Shown here: piece after piece, positions 40,950 to 48,960 of the stretch
Numbering within the stretch: the stretch's first letter is position 1
Layout: every line of letters starts with the position of its first letter
Source of the DNA: JAFEBO01 sp050730655
Lineage (GTDB): Bacteria; Planctomycetota; Phycisphaerae; Phycisphaerales; UBA1924
Direction: 5' to 3'
Length of the DNA: 64,000 nucleotides
Assembly (NCBI GenBank): GCA_050730655.1
Contig: JBOHNL010000017.1
Coordinates: 1-64,000 of the forward strand
The notes under the pieces: generated by a model
Told to the model about the DNA's origin: nothing
Seen by the model: the letters and a program-made list of their open reading frames with translations, nothing else
Databases searched by the model: none
Translations under genes and position numbers: made by a program

Positions 40950-43703
40950 ATGCGTCCGGATCGATTGACGAATGCGGCACAGGAAGCGCTGGCGACGGCC
41001 CAGACCGAGGCTGTAAATCTGTCCAACCCGGAGATCAACGGGTTGCATGTGTTGGCGGGGCTGCTTGGCGCTGGGGAGGGCACGGATAGCGGCGTGGCGG
41101 CTTCGGTTGTTTCGCGCGCGGGGAGTGAACCAAAGAAGGTGCTCGCGCTGGTGCGCGCGGAGTTGAGTCGGCAGCCCAAGAGCAGCAGCGGGGCGGGGAG
41201 TGCGGGGCGGGCGCTGATGGAGGTTTTGAATAAGGCTGAGGAGATCAGCAAGAAGATGGGGGACTCGCTGGTGAGCAGCGAGCACCTGCTGCTTGCGCTT
41301 GCGGAAGTGGTCGGGCCGGCGCGCGATGTGTTGCGCACGGTGGGACTCGATCGCGGGAAGCTTGAGAATGCGGTGAAGGAGATTCGCGCGGCGAGCGGCG
41401 TGACGAACGTGAATGACGCGGGGGCGGAGAGCGGGTTTGAGGCGCTCAAGAAGTATGGAATCGATCTGACGCAGCGGGCGCGGGATGGCAAACTTGATCC
41501 GGTGATCGGGCGCGATGAAGAGATCCGGCGCTGCATGCAGGTGCTCAGTCGGCGCACGAAGAACAACCCGGTGTTGATTGGCGAGCCGGGCGTGGGCAAG
41601 ACGGCAATCGCGGAGGGCTTGGCGCTGCGCATTGTGAATGGCGATTGCCCGGATGCGATGCGGTCGCAGCGGATCATCGCGCTTGATGTGGGGCAGCTCT
41701 TGGCGGGAGCGAAGTTCCGGGGCGAGTTTGAGGAGCGGCTGAAGGCGGTGCTGCGCGAGGTGTCGGGCTCGAACGGCAAGGTGATTCTGTTTATTGATGA
41801 GCTGCACACGATCATCGGCGCGGGCGCGGCGGAGGGGGCGGTGAGCGCGGGCAATTTGCTGAAGCCGGCGCTGGCGCGCGGTGAGTTGAAATGCATCGGC
41901 GCGACGACGCTGGATGAGTATCGCAAGCACGTCGAGAAGGACGCGGCGTTTGAGCGACGCTTCCAGCCGGTGTATGTGGATCAGCCGAGCGTGGAAGAGA
42001 CCGTTGCGATTTTGCGCGGGCTCAAGACGAAGTACGAGGCGCACCACGGCGTGCGGATTTTGGATGGAGCGATCCTTGCCGCGGCGAATCTGAGCAACCG
42101 GTACATCGCGGATCGATTCCTGCCGGATAAGGCGATCGATCTGATCGATGAGGCGGCGAGCAAGCTGCGCATCGAGAACGATTCGATGCCGACAGAGCTT
42201 GATGAGCTGCGGCGGCGGATCATGCAGCTTGAACTGGAACGCGAGACTCTGCGGCTTGAGGCCGCAGAAATGAGCAAATCGCAAATAAGCAAATCGGCAA
42301 ATGAAGGCAATACAAAGGAACTCGAGCGCATCAACCGAGAGCTCGCGGAACTTCAGGAGAAGAACCACGCGGTGACGGCGAAGTGGGAGGAAGAGAAGAA
42401 GGATCTTGAGGCGATCAAGCACCTGCGCGAGGAGATTGAGCGCAAGCATGTCGAGCTTGAGCAGAGCCAGCGCAAGGGAGACTTGGAAGCTGCGGCACGG
42501 ATTCGCTACGGCGTTTCACGCGAGCTGGAAAAGCAGCTTTCGGATTCGGAAGCTCGCTGGGCAAAGCGCGTTGCCAAGGGTGGGACGCTGATCAAGGAAG
42601 AAGTGGATGCGGAGCAGGTTGCGGGCATCGTCGGGCGCTGGACGGGGATTCCTGTTTCGCGGCTCGTCGAAGGCGAACGCGAAAAGCTTGTGCGCATGGA
42701 AGAGCAGCTCAAGAAGCGCGTGGTTGGTCAGGAACACGCACTGAAGGCAGTCAGCGATGCGGTTCGACGCTCGCGCGCGGGGCTTGGCGACCCGAAGCGG
42801 CCGATCGGTTCGTTCTTGTTCCTGGGCCCCACGGGCGTGGGTAAGACCGAGACGTGCAAGGCGCTTGCGGAGTATCTGTTTGATACCGACGAAGCGATGG
42901 TCCGCATTGATATGAGCGAATACGGCGAGAAGCATGCGGTGGCGCGGCTGGTCGGCGCGCCTCCGGGCTATGTCGGCTATGACGAAGGTGGACAGTTGAC
43001 CGAGGCGGTGCGGCGGCGCCCGTACTGCGTTGTGCTGCTCGATGAGATCGAGAAGGCACACCCGGATGTGTTCAACATCCTGCTGCAGGTGCTGGATGAT
43101 GGGCGATTGACGGATGGCCAGGGACGCACGGTTGACTTCCGAAACACCATCGTCGTGATGACGAGCAACTTCGGCAGCGCGCAGATTCAGGAATTGACGA
43201 ACCACGGCGCGGAAGACTGGGAGATCGAAGCTGCAGTACGCGAGATGTTGAAGCGCGGGCCGGCGGGTTTGGCGGCGGACGAGTTTGTGAAGGCCGCGGG
43301 ATTGAACCCGAAGGTGGCGGACGCGATGCGGAAGATGGCGATGGTGGGGGGCGACCCGGGCGGACTCATGCGCCCCGAACTCCTGAACCGCATCGACGAG
43401 ACGGTGGTCTTCCGGCCTTTGGGCAGGGAAGCGATCGGCAACATCGTCGAGATCCAGCTGGGTCGGCTGCGCGAGCGGCTGGCGCAGAAGGAGATGACGA
43501 TCACGCTGAGCGATGCCGCGAAGAAGCAGATTGCTGAAGAGGGCTGGGACCCGGCGTTTGGCGCGCGGCCCCTGAAGCGAGCGATTCAGCAGCGGGTGGA
43601 GAATCCGCTGGCGACGCGGATACTTGCGGGGGACTTTGGCGATGGAGATAGCGTGAAGGTGGATTACGAGGGGAACACGTTTTCGTTTAAGAAGGGGAAG
43701 TAG
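40950..43703 (+). CDS. clpB: ATP-dependent chaperone ClpB
   Basis: ClpB is the hexameric disaggregase working with DnaK. The 917-residue protein has the N domain (1-145), AAA1 with Walker A GEPGVGKTAIAEGL (about 210) and Walker B VILFIDELHTIIGAG, the coiled-coil middle domain (about 400-530), AAA2 with Walker A GPTGVGKTETCKALA (about 630) and VVLLDEIEKAHPDV, and the C-terminal PELLNRIDE and GARPLKRAIQQRVENPLA. It is longer than the usual 850-870: the middle domain holds an insertion around SKSQISKSANEGNTKE coded by an R7-like repeat, and AAA2 has an extra segment before GGLMRPELLN. GGAGG precedes the ATG by five bases. Confidence 0.96.
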   Translation: MRPDRLTNAAQEALATAQTEAVNLSNPEINGLHVLAGLLGAGEGTDSGVAASVVSRAGSEPKKVLALVRAELSRQPKSSSGAGSAGRALMEVLNKAEEISKKMGDSLVSSEHLLLALAEVVGPARDVLRTVGLDRGKLENAVKEIRAASGVTNVNDAGAESGFEALKKYGIDLTQRARDGKLDPVIGRDEEIRRCMQVLSRRTKNNPVLIGEPGVGKTAIAEGLALRIVNGDCPDAMRSQRIIALDVGQLLAGAKFRGEFEERLKAVLREVSGSNGKVILFIDELHTIIGAGAAEGAVSAGNLLKPALARGELKCIGATTLDEYRKHVEKDAAFERRFQPVYVDQPSVEETVAILRGLKTKYEAHHGVRILDGAILAAANLSNRYIADRFLPDKAIDLIDEAASKLRIENDSMPTELDELRRRIMQLELERETLRLEAAEMSKSQISKSANEGNTKELERINRELAELQEKNHAVTAKWEEEKKDLEAIKHLREEIERKHVELEQSQRKGDLEAAARIRYGVSRELEKQLSDSEARWAKRVAKGGTLIKEEVDAEQVAGIVGRWTGIPVSRLVEGEREKLVRMEEQLKKRVVGQEHALKAVSDAVRRSRAGLGDPKRPIGSFLFLGPTGVGKTETCKALAEYLFDTDEAMVRIDMSEYGEKHAVARLVGAPPGYVGYDEGGQLTEAVRRRPYCVVLLDEIEKAHPDVFNILLQVLDDGRLTDGQGRTVDFRNTIVVMTSNFGSAQIQELTNHGAEDWEIEAAVREMLKRGPAGLAADEFVKAAGLNPKVADAMRKMAMVGGDPGGLMRPELLNRIDETVVFRPLGREAIGNIVEIQLGRLRERLAQKEMTITLSDAAKKQIAEEGWDPAFGARPLKRAIQQRVENPLATRILAGDFGDGDSVKVDYEGNTFSFKKGK
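42271..42303. repeat. R7-like repeat inside clpB
   Basis: GAGCAAATCGCAAATAAGCA and AATCGGCAAATGAAGG, read in frame as MSKSQISKSANEG. It resembles the intergenic GCTAAATCGCAAATCAGCAA at 44840. Confidence 0.6.
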
Positions 43704-43789
43704 AGGAATCAGCGTTTGCCGCTCAGCCTGGCCGGCCGGTTTGCTCGCCGCACTCTGTGTTAAACTGCCTCTCTTTGGAGGCAACGGCG

Positions 43790-44845
43790 ATGAGCGTCGA
43801 ACTTTCGCGGCGGAATGTGTTGGGTGTCGGGCTCGCGGGTCTTGCGGGTGCGGCGCTTGCGGGGACGGGTATTGAGTCCGCCCTAGCGCGGCAGGACGCG
43901 CCGGGCGTGCCCAAGGCGCGCAAGCGGGCGCTGCGCATTGCGCACGTGACGGATACGCATATTGAGCCCGAGCTTCGCGGCGGCGAGGGCGTTGCGGCGT
44001 GTCTGACGCACATTCGCGAGAAGAAGTATGCGGAGGCGCTTGCCGCGGCTGGCATGAGCGCGAGCGGAGACAAGGTCGATCTCATTCTGCACGGGGGCGA
44101 CGCGATCTTTGATGCGATCGATGTCGGCGCAGAGCGCGTCCAGCTGCAGTGGGATCTCTATCACAAGGTGCTGGCGGATAACTGGACGGGGCCGATCCAC
44201 CACGCGGTGGGTAATCACGATTGCTGGGGGCTTAACACGAAGGTCAGCGGCACAACGGGCGACGAAGAAAAGTGGGGGAAGCGCTGGGCGGTTGAGGCGA
44301 TGAAGATTCCGGGCGCGGCGATCGCGGACCCGAAGCGGTTTGGTGCGTATTACAGCTTCGATCAGAACGGGTGGCACATCGTCGTGCTCGACACGGTGCA
44401 GGTGGAGCCGGGCGGATACTTTGGCGGGCTTGATGACGCGCAGCTTGATTGGCTCAAGGGTGATTTACTCTTGAACAAGATGCACCCGACGCTGGTGCTC
44501 TCGCACATTCCGGTGTTCAGTGTGACAGCGCTGGATCGCGCGCTCAACGACAAGCGCGAGCGGGTGGTGCATCCGGCGCTGATGTGCATTGACTACGCGA
44601 AGGCGAAGAAGCTGTTTTTGGAGAACCCGCAAGTAAAGATCGCGCTGAGCGGGCACATGCACCTGCAGGATCGCGTGGACTATTGCGGCGTTTCGTACTT
44701 CTGCAACGGCGCGGTCTGCGGCAACTGGTGGAAGGGCGCGCATCGCGAGTGCGGCGAGGGGTACGCGATTGTGGACCTGTTTGATGATGGGAGCTTTGAG
44801 AACCGGTATGTGGGGTATGGGTGGAAGGCGGAGACAAAGGGCTAA
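43790..44845 (+). CDS. Tat-exported metallophosphoesterase
   Basis: The 351-residue protein has a twin-arginine signal (SRRNVLGVGLAGLAGAALAG), so it should be exported folded, with metals, through the Tat pathway. The calcineurin-like phosphoesterase motifs are present: RIAHVTDTHIE (D-x-H), ILHGGDAIFDA (GGD), HHAVGNHDCWG (GNHD), VLSHIP and the paired LSGHMHLQ (GHxH). The substrate is unknown; relatives act on phosphodiesters. GGAGG eight bases before the ATG at 43790 fixes the start. It is a natural client of the TatC encoded at 7179. Confidence 0.9.
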   Translation: MSVELSRRNVLGVGLAGLAGAALAGTGIESALARQDAPGVPKARKRALRIAHVTDTHIEPELRGGEGVAACLTHIREKKYAEALAAAGMSASGDKVDLILHGGDAIFDAIDVGAERVQLQWDLYHKVLADNWTGPIHHAVGNHDCWGLNTKVSGTTGDEEKWGKRWAVEAMKIPGAAIADPKRFGAYYSFDQNGWHIVVLDTVQVEPGGYFGGLDDAQLDWLKGDLLLNKMHPTLVLSHIPVFSVTALDRALNDKRERVVHPALMCIDYAKAKKLFLENPQVKIALSGHMHLQDRVDYCGVSYFCNGAVCGNWWKGAHRECGEGYAIVDLFDDGSFENRYVGYGWKAETKG

Positions 44846-44872
44846 ATCGCAAATCAGCAAAGGGCCAAAGAG
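44835..44872. repeat. R7 repeat
   Basis: CAAAGGGCTAAATCGCAAAT and CAGCAAAGGGCCAAAGAG, overlapping the 3' end of the phosphoesterase gene. Confidence 0.7.
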
Positions 44873-45005
44873 ATGTGCGCCAAAGCCCGGCATTGAGACC
44901 AAGTCTTGATTGCCTGAGTGGGGCATGCGGCATTGCGAACGAAAGGTGCTCGCGGTACGCTATCTCGAACACCGGGCGAGCCCGGCCTTCGAAGGGCGCG
45001 TCGAA

Positions 45006-45506
45006 ATGAACAAGTGGGCGGCTGCAAGTACCGCAGGGGTGATCGTCTCCGCGTTGGCGGGAGTATTCATCGGAGTCGCCACGTACACATTTTCGTACGC
45101 GGAAGGGCTCAGCTACCTCTCGGAAGATCCGAAGGCGTGCGTGAACTGTCATGTGATGCAGGACAACTACAACGGGTGGTCGAGTTCATCGCACCACGCG
45201 CGGGCGACTTGCAATGACTGTCATGTGCCGCACAGTTCGATCGTGGCGAAATACATGACCAAAGCGGAACACGGGTGGCGGCACTCGAAGGGGTTCACGC
45301 TGCAGGATTTTCACGAGCCGATACGGATGAAGGAACAGAGTCACGCCGACGTGATCGTGAACTGCGTGCGGTGCCATGACACGATGACGCACGAGATCCG
45401 GTTTGGCAGTGGGGGCGGGACGGACGCGGAAGTGAAAGGCTGGAACGCGATGGGGGTGGATTGCATTCACTGTCACGCGAGTGTGGCGCATGGGCCGACC
45501 AGGTAG
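45006..45506 (+). CDS. nrfH: cytochrome c nitrite reductase small subunit NrfH
   Basis: NrfH is the membrane-anchored tetraheme quinol dehydrogenase that feeds electrons to NrfA. The 166-residue protein has one N-terminal membrane helix (AGVIVSALAGVFIGVATYTF) and four heme c motifs: CVNCH, CNDCH, CVRCH and CIHCH. The first is followed by VMQDNY, matching the Met-ligated heme 1 (CxxCHxM). The start at 45006 is favoured because it places the helix correctly; upstream in-frame sequence is not conserved. nrfA follows after 57 bases. Confidence 0.95.
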   Translation: MNKWAAASTAGVIVSALAGVFIGVATYTFSYAEGLSYLSEDPKACVNCHVMQDNYNGWSSSSHHARATCNDCHVPHSSIVAKYMTKAEHGWRHSKGFTLQDFHEPIRMKEQSHADVIVNCVRCHDTMTHEIRFGSGGGTDAEVKGWNAMGVDCIHCHASVAHGPTR

Positions 45507-45563
45507 GAATGTCGGATGTCGGAGACGGGATGGCGGGATGCTGATTGAAAGGTGAGGATGCGG

Positions 45564-47222
45564 ATGAGCAAGGACTTCTCAACTCGAAGCGCGAACGAGC
45601 CCACCCCCCGTCCCCTCCCAGAGGGAGGGGGTTTCGGAGAAAAGCATCGCGATTGCGCGGGCGAGTTGATGATGGCGCGCGAAGGGAGCCCTTCCCCCAA
45701 CTTCTTCCCTCAGCGAAGGGGCTTCAGAAGGGGTGGCGCCGCTGTCTATTGGTTGATCGGCATCGTCTGCTGCGTGGGGACGGTGCTCGCGATGATGCTC
45801 TACAACAACATCCGCGAGCGCAAGCAGGAAGCAACGAGCACGGTGCTGCACATCGCGGATATCACGGAGACGACGGTCGATCCGGCCGAGTGGGGGAAGA
45901 ATTTTCCGAGGCAGTACGACGGGTACATGCGCACCTCGGACAACGCGAAGGCGCGGTTCAAGTGGAGCGAGGGGCGGCCGCCGGATGATGACGTGCACTC
46001 GGGAGTGAACGCAGGCAAGGCGGATTCGAAGCTGGTGGGCGATCCGCTGCTCAAGACTATTTTCAATGGGTACGCGTTCGCGATCGACTATCGCGAGCGC
46101 CGCGGGCATGCGTTCATGCTGTTTGATCAGCGCGAGACCGAGCGCGTGAAGCAGAAGCCGCAGCCGGGTGCGTGTCTCAATTGCCACGCGTCCAACGTGG
46201 TGGCGTATCGCGAACTGGGGATGAAAAACGGCGCGCCGGGATCGATCGGCGACCCGCTTTTGTCCGCGGACGGCCAGAAGCAGCTCTTTGACGGCTTCGC
46301 GCACGTGAACAAGATGACGTACGGCGACGCAACGCAGCTTGTGAAGCATCCGGTCTCGTGCCTGGATTGCCACGATCCGAAAACGATGGTGTTGCGCGTG
46401 ACAAGGCCGGCGTTTTTGGAAGGGATCGCCAACCTCGCGAAGTCAAAGGATCCGGTACCACATCTGCCGAGCATCGAACAGTGGCGTAAGGGAACGCGGA
46501 GCGAGGATTACAACCCCAACATGCTCGCGAGCCGCCAGGAGATGCGTTCGATGACGTGCGGACAGTGCCATGTCGAGTACCACTTCAAGGGCGACGAGAA
46601 GCGGCTGACTTTCCCGTGGCACAACGGGCTGAAGGCGGAGGAGGAAGAGGCGTATTACGACAGCACAGGTTTCTCGGATTGGACGCACAAGGACTCGGGC
46701 GCGAAGGTGATCAAGGCGCAGCACCCGGAGTTTGAATTGTGGAGCCAGGGGATTCACGCGCGAAGCGGAGTGTCGTGCGCGGATTGCCACATGCCCTACA
46801 CGCGCGAGGGCGCGATGAAGTTCACCGACCACCAGGTGCAGACGCCGATGGCGCACGTGAACCGATCGTGCCAGACGTGTCACAATTACACAGAGACCGA
46901 GATTCAGTCGCGCGTCGATCAGATTCAGAGCCGGAGCAGGGCGGCGCTCAACCGGGCGGAGATCGCGGTGGTGGACCTGATCAAGGCGATCCAGACGGCT
47001 GCCGCGGCGGGCGCGACGGACGAGCAGCTCAAGATTGCGCGGGATTTGCAGCGCAAGGCGCAGTGGCGTGCCGACTTGATGAACGCGGAGAACTCGATGG
47101 GATTCCACGCGCCGGCGGAGTTCTTGCGGATCACGGGCGAAGCGGTTGATTACGCGCGGCAGGGTGAAGTTGCCGTGGCGAAGCTGGGCATTGTGAAGAA
47201 GGATGCGGCTCCCACGAAGTAG
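45564..47222 (+). CDS. nrfA: ammonia-forming cytochrome c nitrite reductase NrfA
   Basis: NrfA reduces nitrite to ammonium with six electrons. The protein of about 552 residues has five heme motifs: CLNCH (204-208), CLDCH (266-270), CGQCH (332-336), CADCH (405-409) and CQTCH (436-440). Active-site neighbours are kept: the Arg in VLRVTRPAF, the Tyr in CGQCHVEYHF and the His in AQHPEFELW. The first motif is CxxCH rather than the common CxxCK, so the active-site heme should be His-ligated or differently arranged, as in some known variants. A membrane or signal helix lies at 61-80; the 60 residues before it are coded largely by two R6 repeats. The start is uncertain between 45552 and 45564. Confidence 0.93.
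   Translation: MSKDFSTRSANEPTPRPLPEGGGFGEKHRDCAGELMMAREGSPSPNFFPQRRGFRRGGAAVYWLIGIVCCVGTVLAMMLYNNIRERKQEATSTVLHIADITETTVDPAEWGKNFPRQYDGYMRTSDNAKARFKWSEGRPPDDDVHSGVNAGKADSKLVGDPLLKTIFNGYAFAIDYRERRGHAFMLFDQRETERVKQKPQPGACLNCHASNVVAYRELGMKNGAPGSIGDPLLSADGQKQLFDGFAHVNKMTYGDATQLVKHPVSCLDCHDPKTMVLRVTRPAFLEGIANLAKSKDPVPHLPSIEQWRKGTRSEDYNPNMLASRQEMRSMTCGQCHVEYHFKGDEKRLTFPWHNGLKAEEEEAYYDSTGFSDWTHKDSGAKVIKAQHPEFELWSQGIHARSGVSCADCHMPYTREGAMKFTDHQVQTPMAHVNRSCQTCHNYTETEIQSRVDQIQSRSRAALNRAEIAVVDLIKAIQTAAAAGATDEQLKIARDLQRKAQWRADLMNAENSMGFHAPAEFLRITGEAVDYARQGEVAVAKLGIVKKDAAPTK
45600..45642. repeat. R6 repeat inside the 5' end of nrfA
   Basis: CCCACCCCCCGTCCCCTCCC then AGAGGGAGGGGG, read in frame as NEPTPRPLPEGGGF. 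Confidence 0.75.
45688..45727. repeat. second R6 repeat inside the 5' end of nrfA
   Basis: AGCCCTTCCCCCAACTTCTT, CCCTCAGCGAAGGGGCTTC, read in frame as SPSPNFFPQRRGF; the reverse of the unit at 13981. Confidence 0.7.
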
Positions 47223-47235
47223 GAGCTTGGGTATT

Positions 47236-47272
47236 CATCACAAAGAACACCGAGAGCACTGAGGGCACAACG
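47236..47272. repeat. R5-like repeat
   Basis: TCACAAAGAACACCGAGAGC then ACTGAGGGCAC, a diverged R5 unit behind nrfA. Confidence 0.5.
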
Positions 47273-47331
47273 AGAAGAAGAGAAGGGGGAAGCGGGATCA
47301 ACGGATGGTCCAGTGGTGGCGCTGCCGAGAA

Positions 47332-47655
47332 TCAGTGGGCAAGCTTCAGTGTCGCGACGCCACCGACGATGAGCAAAACGCCCAGGATGCGCGCGAATGC
47401 GATGGGGTCGCCGTAGACGACGATGCCGACGACGAACGTGCCCGCGGCACCGATGCCGGTCCAGACGGCGTAGGCGGTGCCCATCGGAATCTGTCTTTGC
47501 GCGAGGAAGAGCATCCAGCCGCTGATCATGAGAAAGATGACGGAGATGACCAGGCCGAGCAGAAAGCGGCTGGGCGTTTGCGCCATTTTGAGGCCGATGG
47601 GCCAGCCGATTTCGAAGAGGCCGGCGAGAAGGAGATAGAGCCATGCGGTAGTCAT
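47332..47655 (-). CDS. sugE: SMR-family transporter, SugE/Gdx type
   Basis: The 107-residue protein has four membrane helices and the small multidrug resistance pattern: LYLLLAGLFEIGWPIGLK, with the essential Glu in helix 1, and IPMGTAYAVWTGIGAAGTFVVG in helix 3. The GLFEIGW/WPIGLK wording is closer to SugE/Gdx guanidinium exporters than to EmrE, though a Trp-to-Pro type change may alter selectivity. AGGAG seven bases before the ATG fixes the start. No guanidine riboswitch could be seen upstream. Confidence 0.85.
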   Translation of the reverse strand: MTTAWLYLLLAGLFEIGWPIGLKMAQTPSRFLLGLVISVIFLMISGWMLFLAQRQIPMGTAYAVWTGIGAAGTFVVGIVVYGDPIAFARILGVLLIVGGVATLKLAH

Positions 47656-47823
47656 TGGCGCTCCTGCGAAGAGGTGATTGTCCCGAGACGGAAGAAGGGC
47701 AAATCCGAGTCGCCAATTGTTGTGGAAGAACGCGGGTCGCGCCGGAGCCGTTGCGACGCAAAAATGCTTGCCTGAAACGACCGTATCTCGTAGGCTGGAG
47801 GTGTGGGCTTTTGGGAGTAAGTC

Positions 47824-48930
47824 ATGCGTTGTATTGCGATAGCGGGATGTGCAGCAGCTCTGAGTATTGCTTCGGTCGCGGCGCAGGCTGCCTGGGGCCT
47901 CCAATTTGAAGTCTCACCGAACGGAACATCCTGGGGTTCGGCCATAGCCATCAATCCGGGCGGGAGCGTTTATTTCCGCGTGGGCGCGTACTTCGATCTC
48001 GGCACGCAGGTGACGACGACAAACGGAATCGGCAGCGCGATTGTCTTCGGGCGTTTCACTGGACAGCACAAGATCGCCGGCGCGATAACGGGCGATTCAC
48101 TCACCGAGATCGTTCGGCAGGCGCCCAGCGGCGGCGTTACCTACACGGCGGTTTCTCTCACTCCCTCGGGCTTTCTGATCGGGACGACCGCCGCGACGTC
48201 GTTCGCGTCGTACGTGCCGGTTGAGTTAGGGCCGTACGCGGAAAATCCGATGCCGTATATGGCGCTGCTCAAAGGCAAGATCACGCTCAGCAGCGATCCG
48301 ACACCCCGAACGCTCACTGTTACGAATAACCTCTTTGGCAGCGGGAGCTCGGCGGGACTTCGGTTCTATAGCGATGCCCAGTTGACACCGATCGAGAGCG
48401 GTCCTCCGGTCGACTCCCCGAATCACACGGACATCACCGCCACGATTCTGGTGCCCAATAGCGGCTGCTCTTCGCCGGCGATTCAATCGATAACGGGCAC
48501 CGGCGCGGTTGCACCCTCGCAGACTGCGATGATCACTGTGAGCGCGACGAACGGCATTTTCTTTGAGTGGCTCAAGAACGGCGTGTCGTTGAACGGGGAC
48601 GGGCGGATCACAGGCACGGCGACCGCGACAATGACAATCAGCGAGCCGACGCCTGCCGATGCCGCGAGCTACCGCATGCGTGTGTATAACGCGTGCGGCA
48701 CGCCGAAAGTGAGCGACGCGTTTGTGCTGACCGTCATCTGCGGCGGCGACTTGAACCGCGACGCGATGGTGGATGATGCGGACTTTGTGACCTTCGCGCA
48801 GGCGTATGAGCTGTTGGCCTGTCCCGCGTCGCCAACACCCTGTCCGGCGGACATGAATGTAGACGGCTTCGTGGACGACCTCGACTTTGTCGTTTTCGCG
48901 GCGCAGTACGACCAGTTGGTTTGCCCGTAA
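47824..48930 (+). CDS. secreted Ig-like protein with dockerin-like C-terminal repeats
   Basis: The 368-residue protein has a signal peptide (MRCIAIAGCAAALSIASVAAQA), a beta-rich first half of unknown role, and an immunoglobulin-like domain at about 225-300 (GAVAPSQTAMITVSA...FFEWLKNGVSLNGDGRIT... ADAASYRMRVYNACG). Its tail has two dockerin-like repeats, GGDLNRDAMVDDADFVTFAQAYE and ADMNVDGFVDDLDFVVFAAQYDQLVCP, almost the same as those at 38909-39703. GGGAG six bases before the ATG supports the start. Confidence 0.8.
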   Translation: MRCIAIAGCAAALSIASVAAQAAWGLQFEVSPNGTSWGSAIAINPGGSVYFRVGAYFDLGTQVTTTNGIGSAIVFGRFTGQHKIAGAITGDSLTEIVRQAPSGGVTYTAVSLTPSGFLIGTTAATSFASYVPVELGPYAENPMPYMALLKGKITLSSDPTPRTLTVTNNLFGSGSSAGLRFYSDAQLTPIESGPPVDSPNHTDITATILVPNSGCSSPAIQSITGTGAVAPSQTAMITVSATNGIFFEWLKNGVSLNGDGRITGTATATMTISEPTPADAASYRMRVYNACGTPKVSDAFVLTVICGGDLNRDAMVDDADFVTFAQAYELLACPASPTPCPADMNVDGFVDDLDFVVFAAQYDQLVCP

Positions 48931-48960
48931 CAAGTGAGCAAACAGGCCGGTTCGAGCGTG

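Noticed and set aside
47656..47823. Guanidine riboswitch upstream of the SugE/Gdx-type gene
   Set aside because: None of the conserved guanidine-I, -II or -III sequence cores could be found in the leader.
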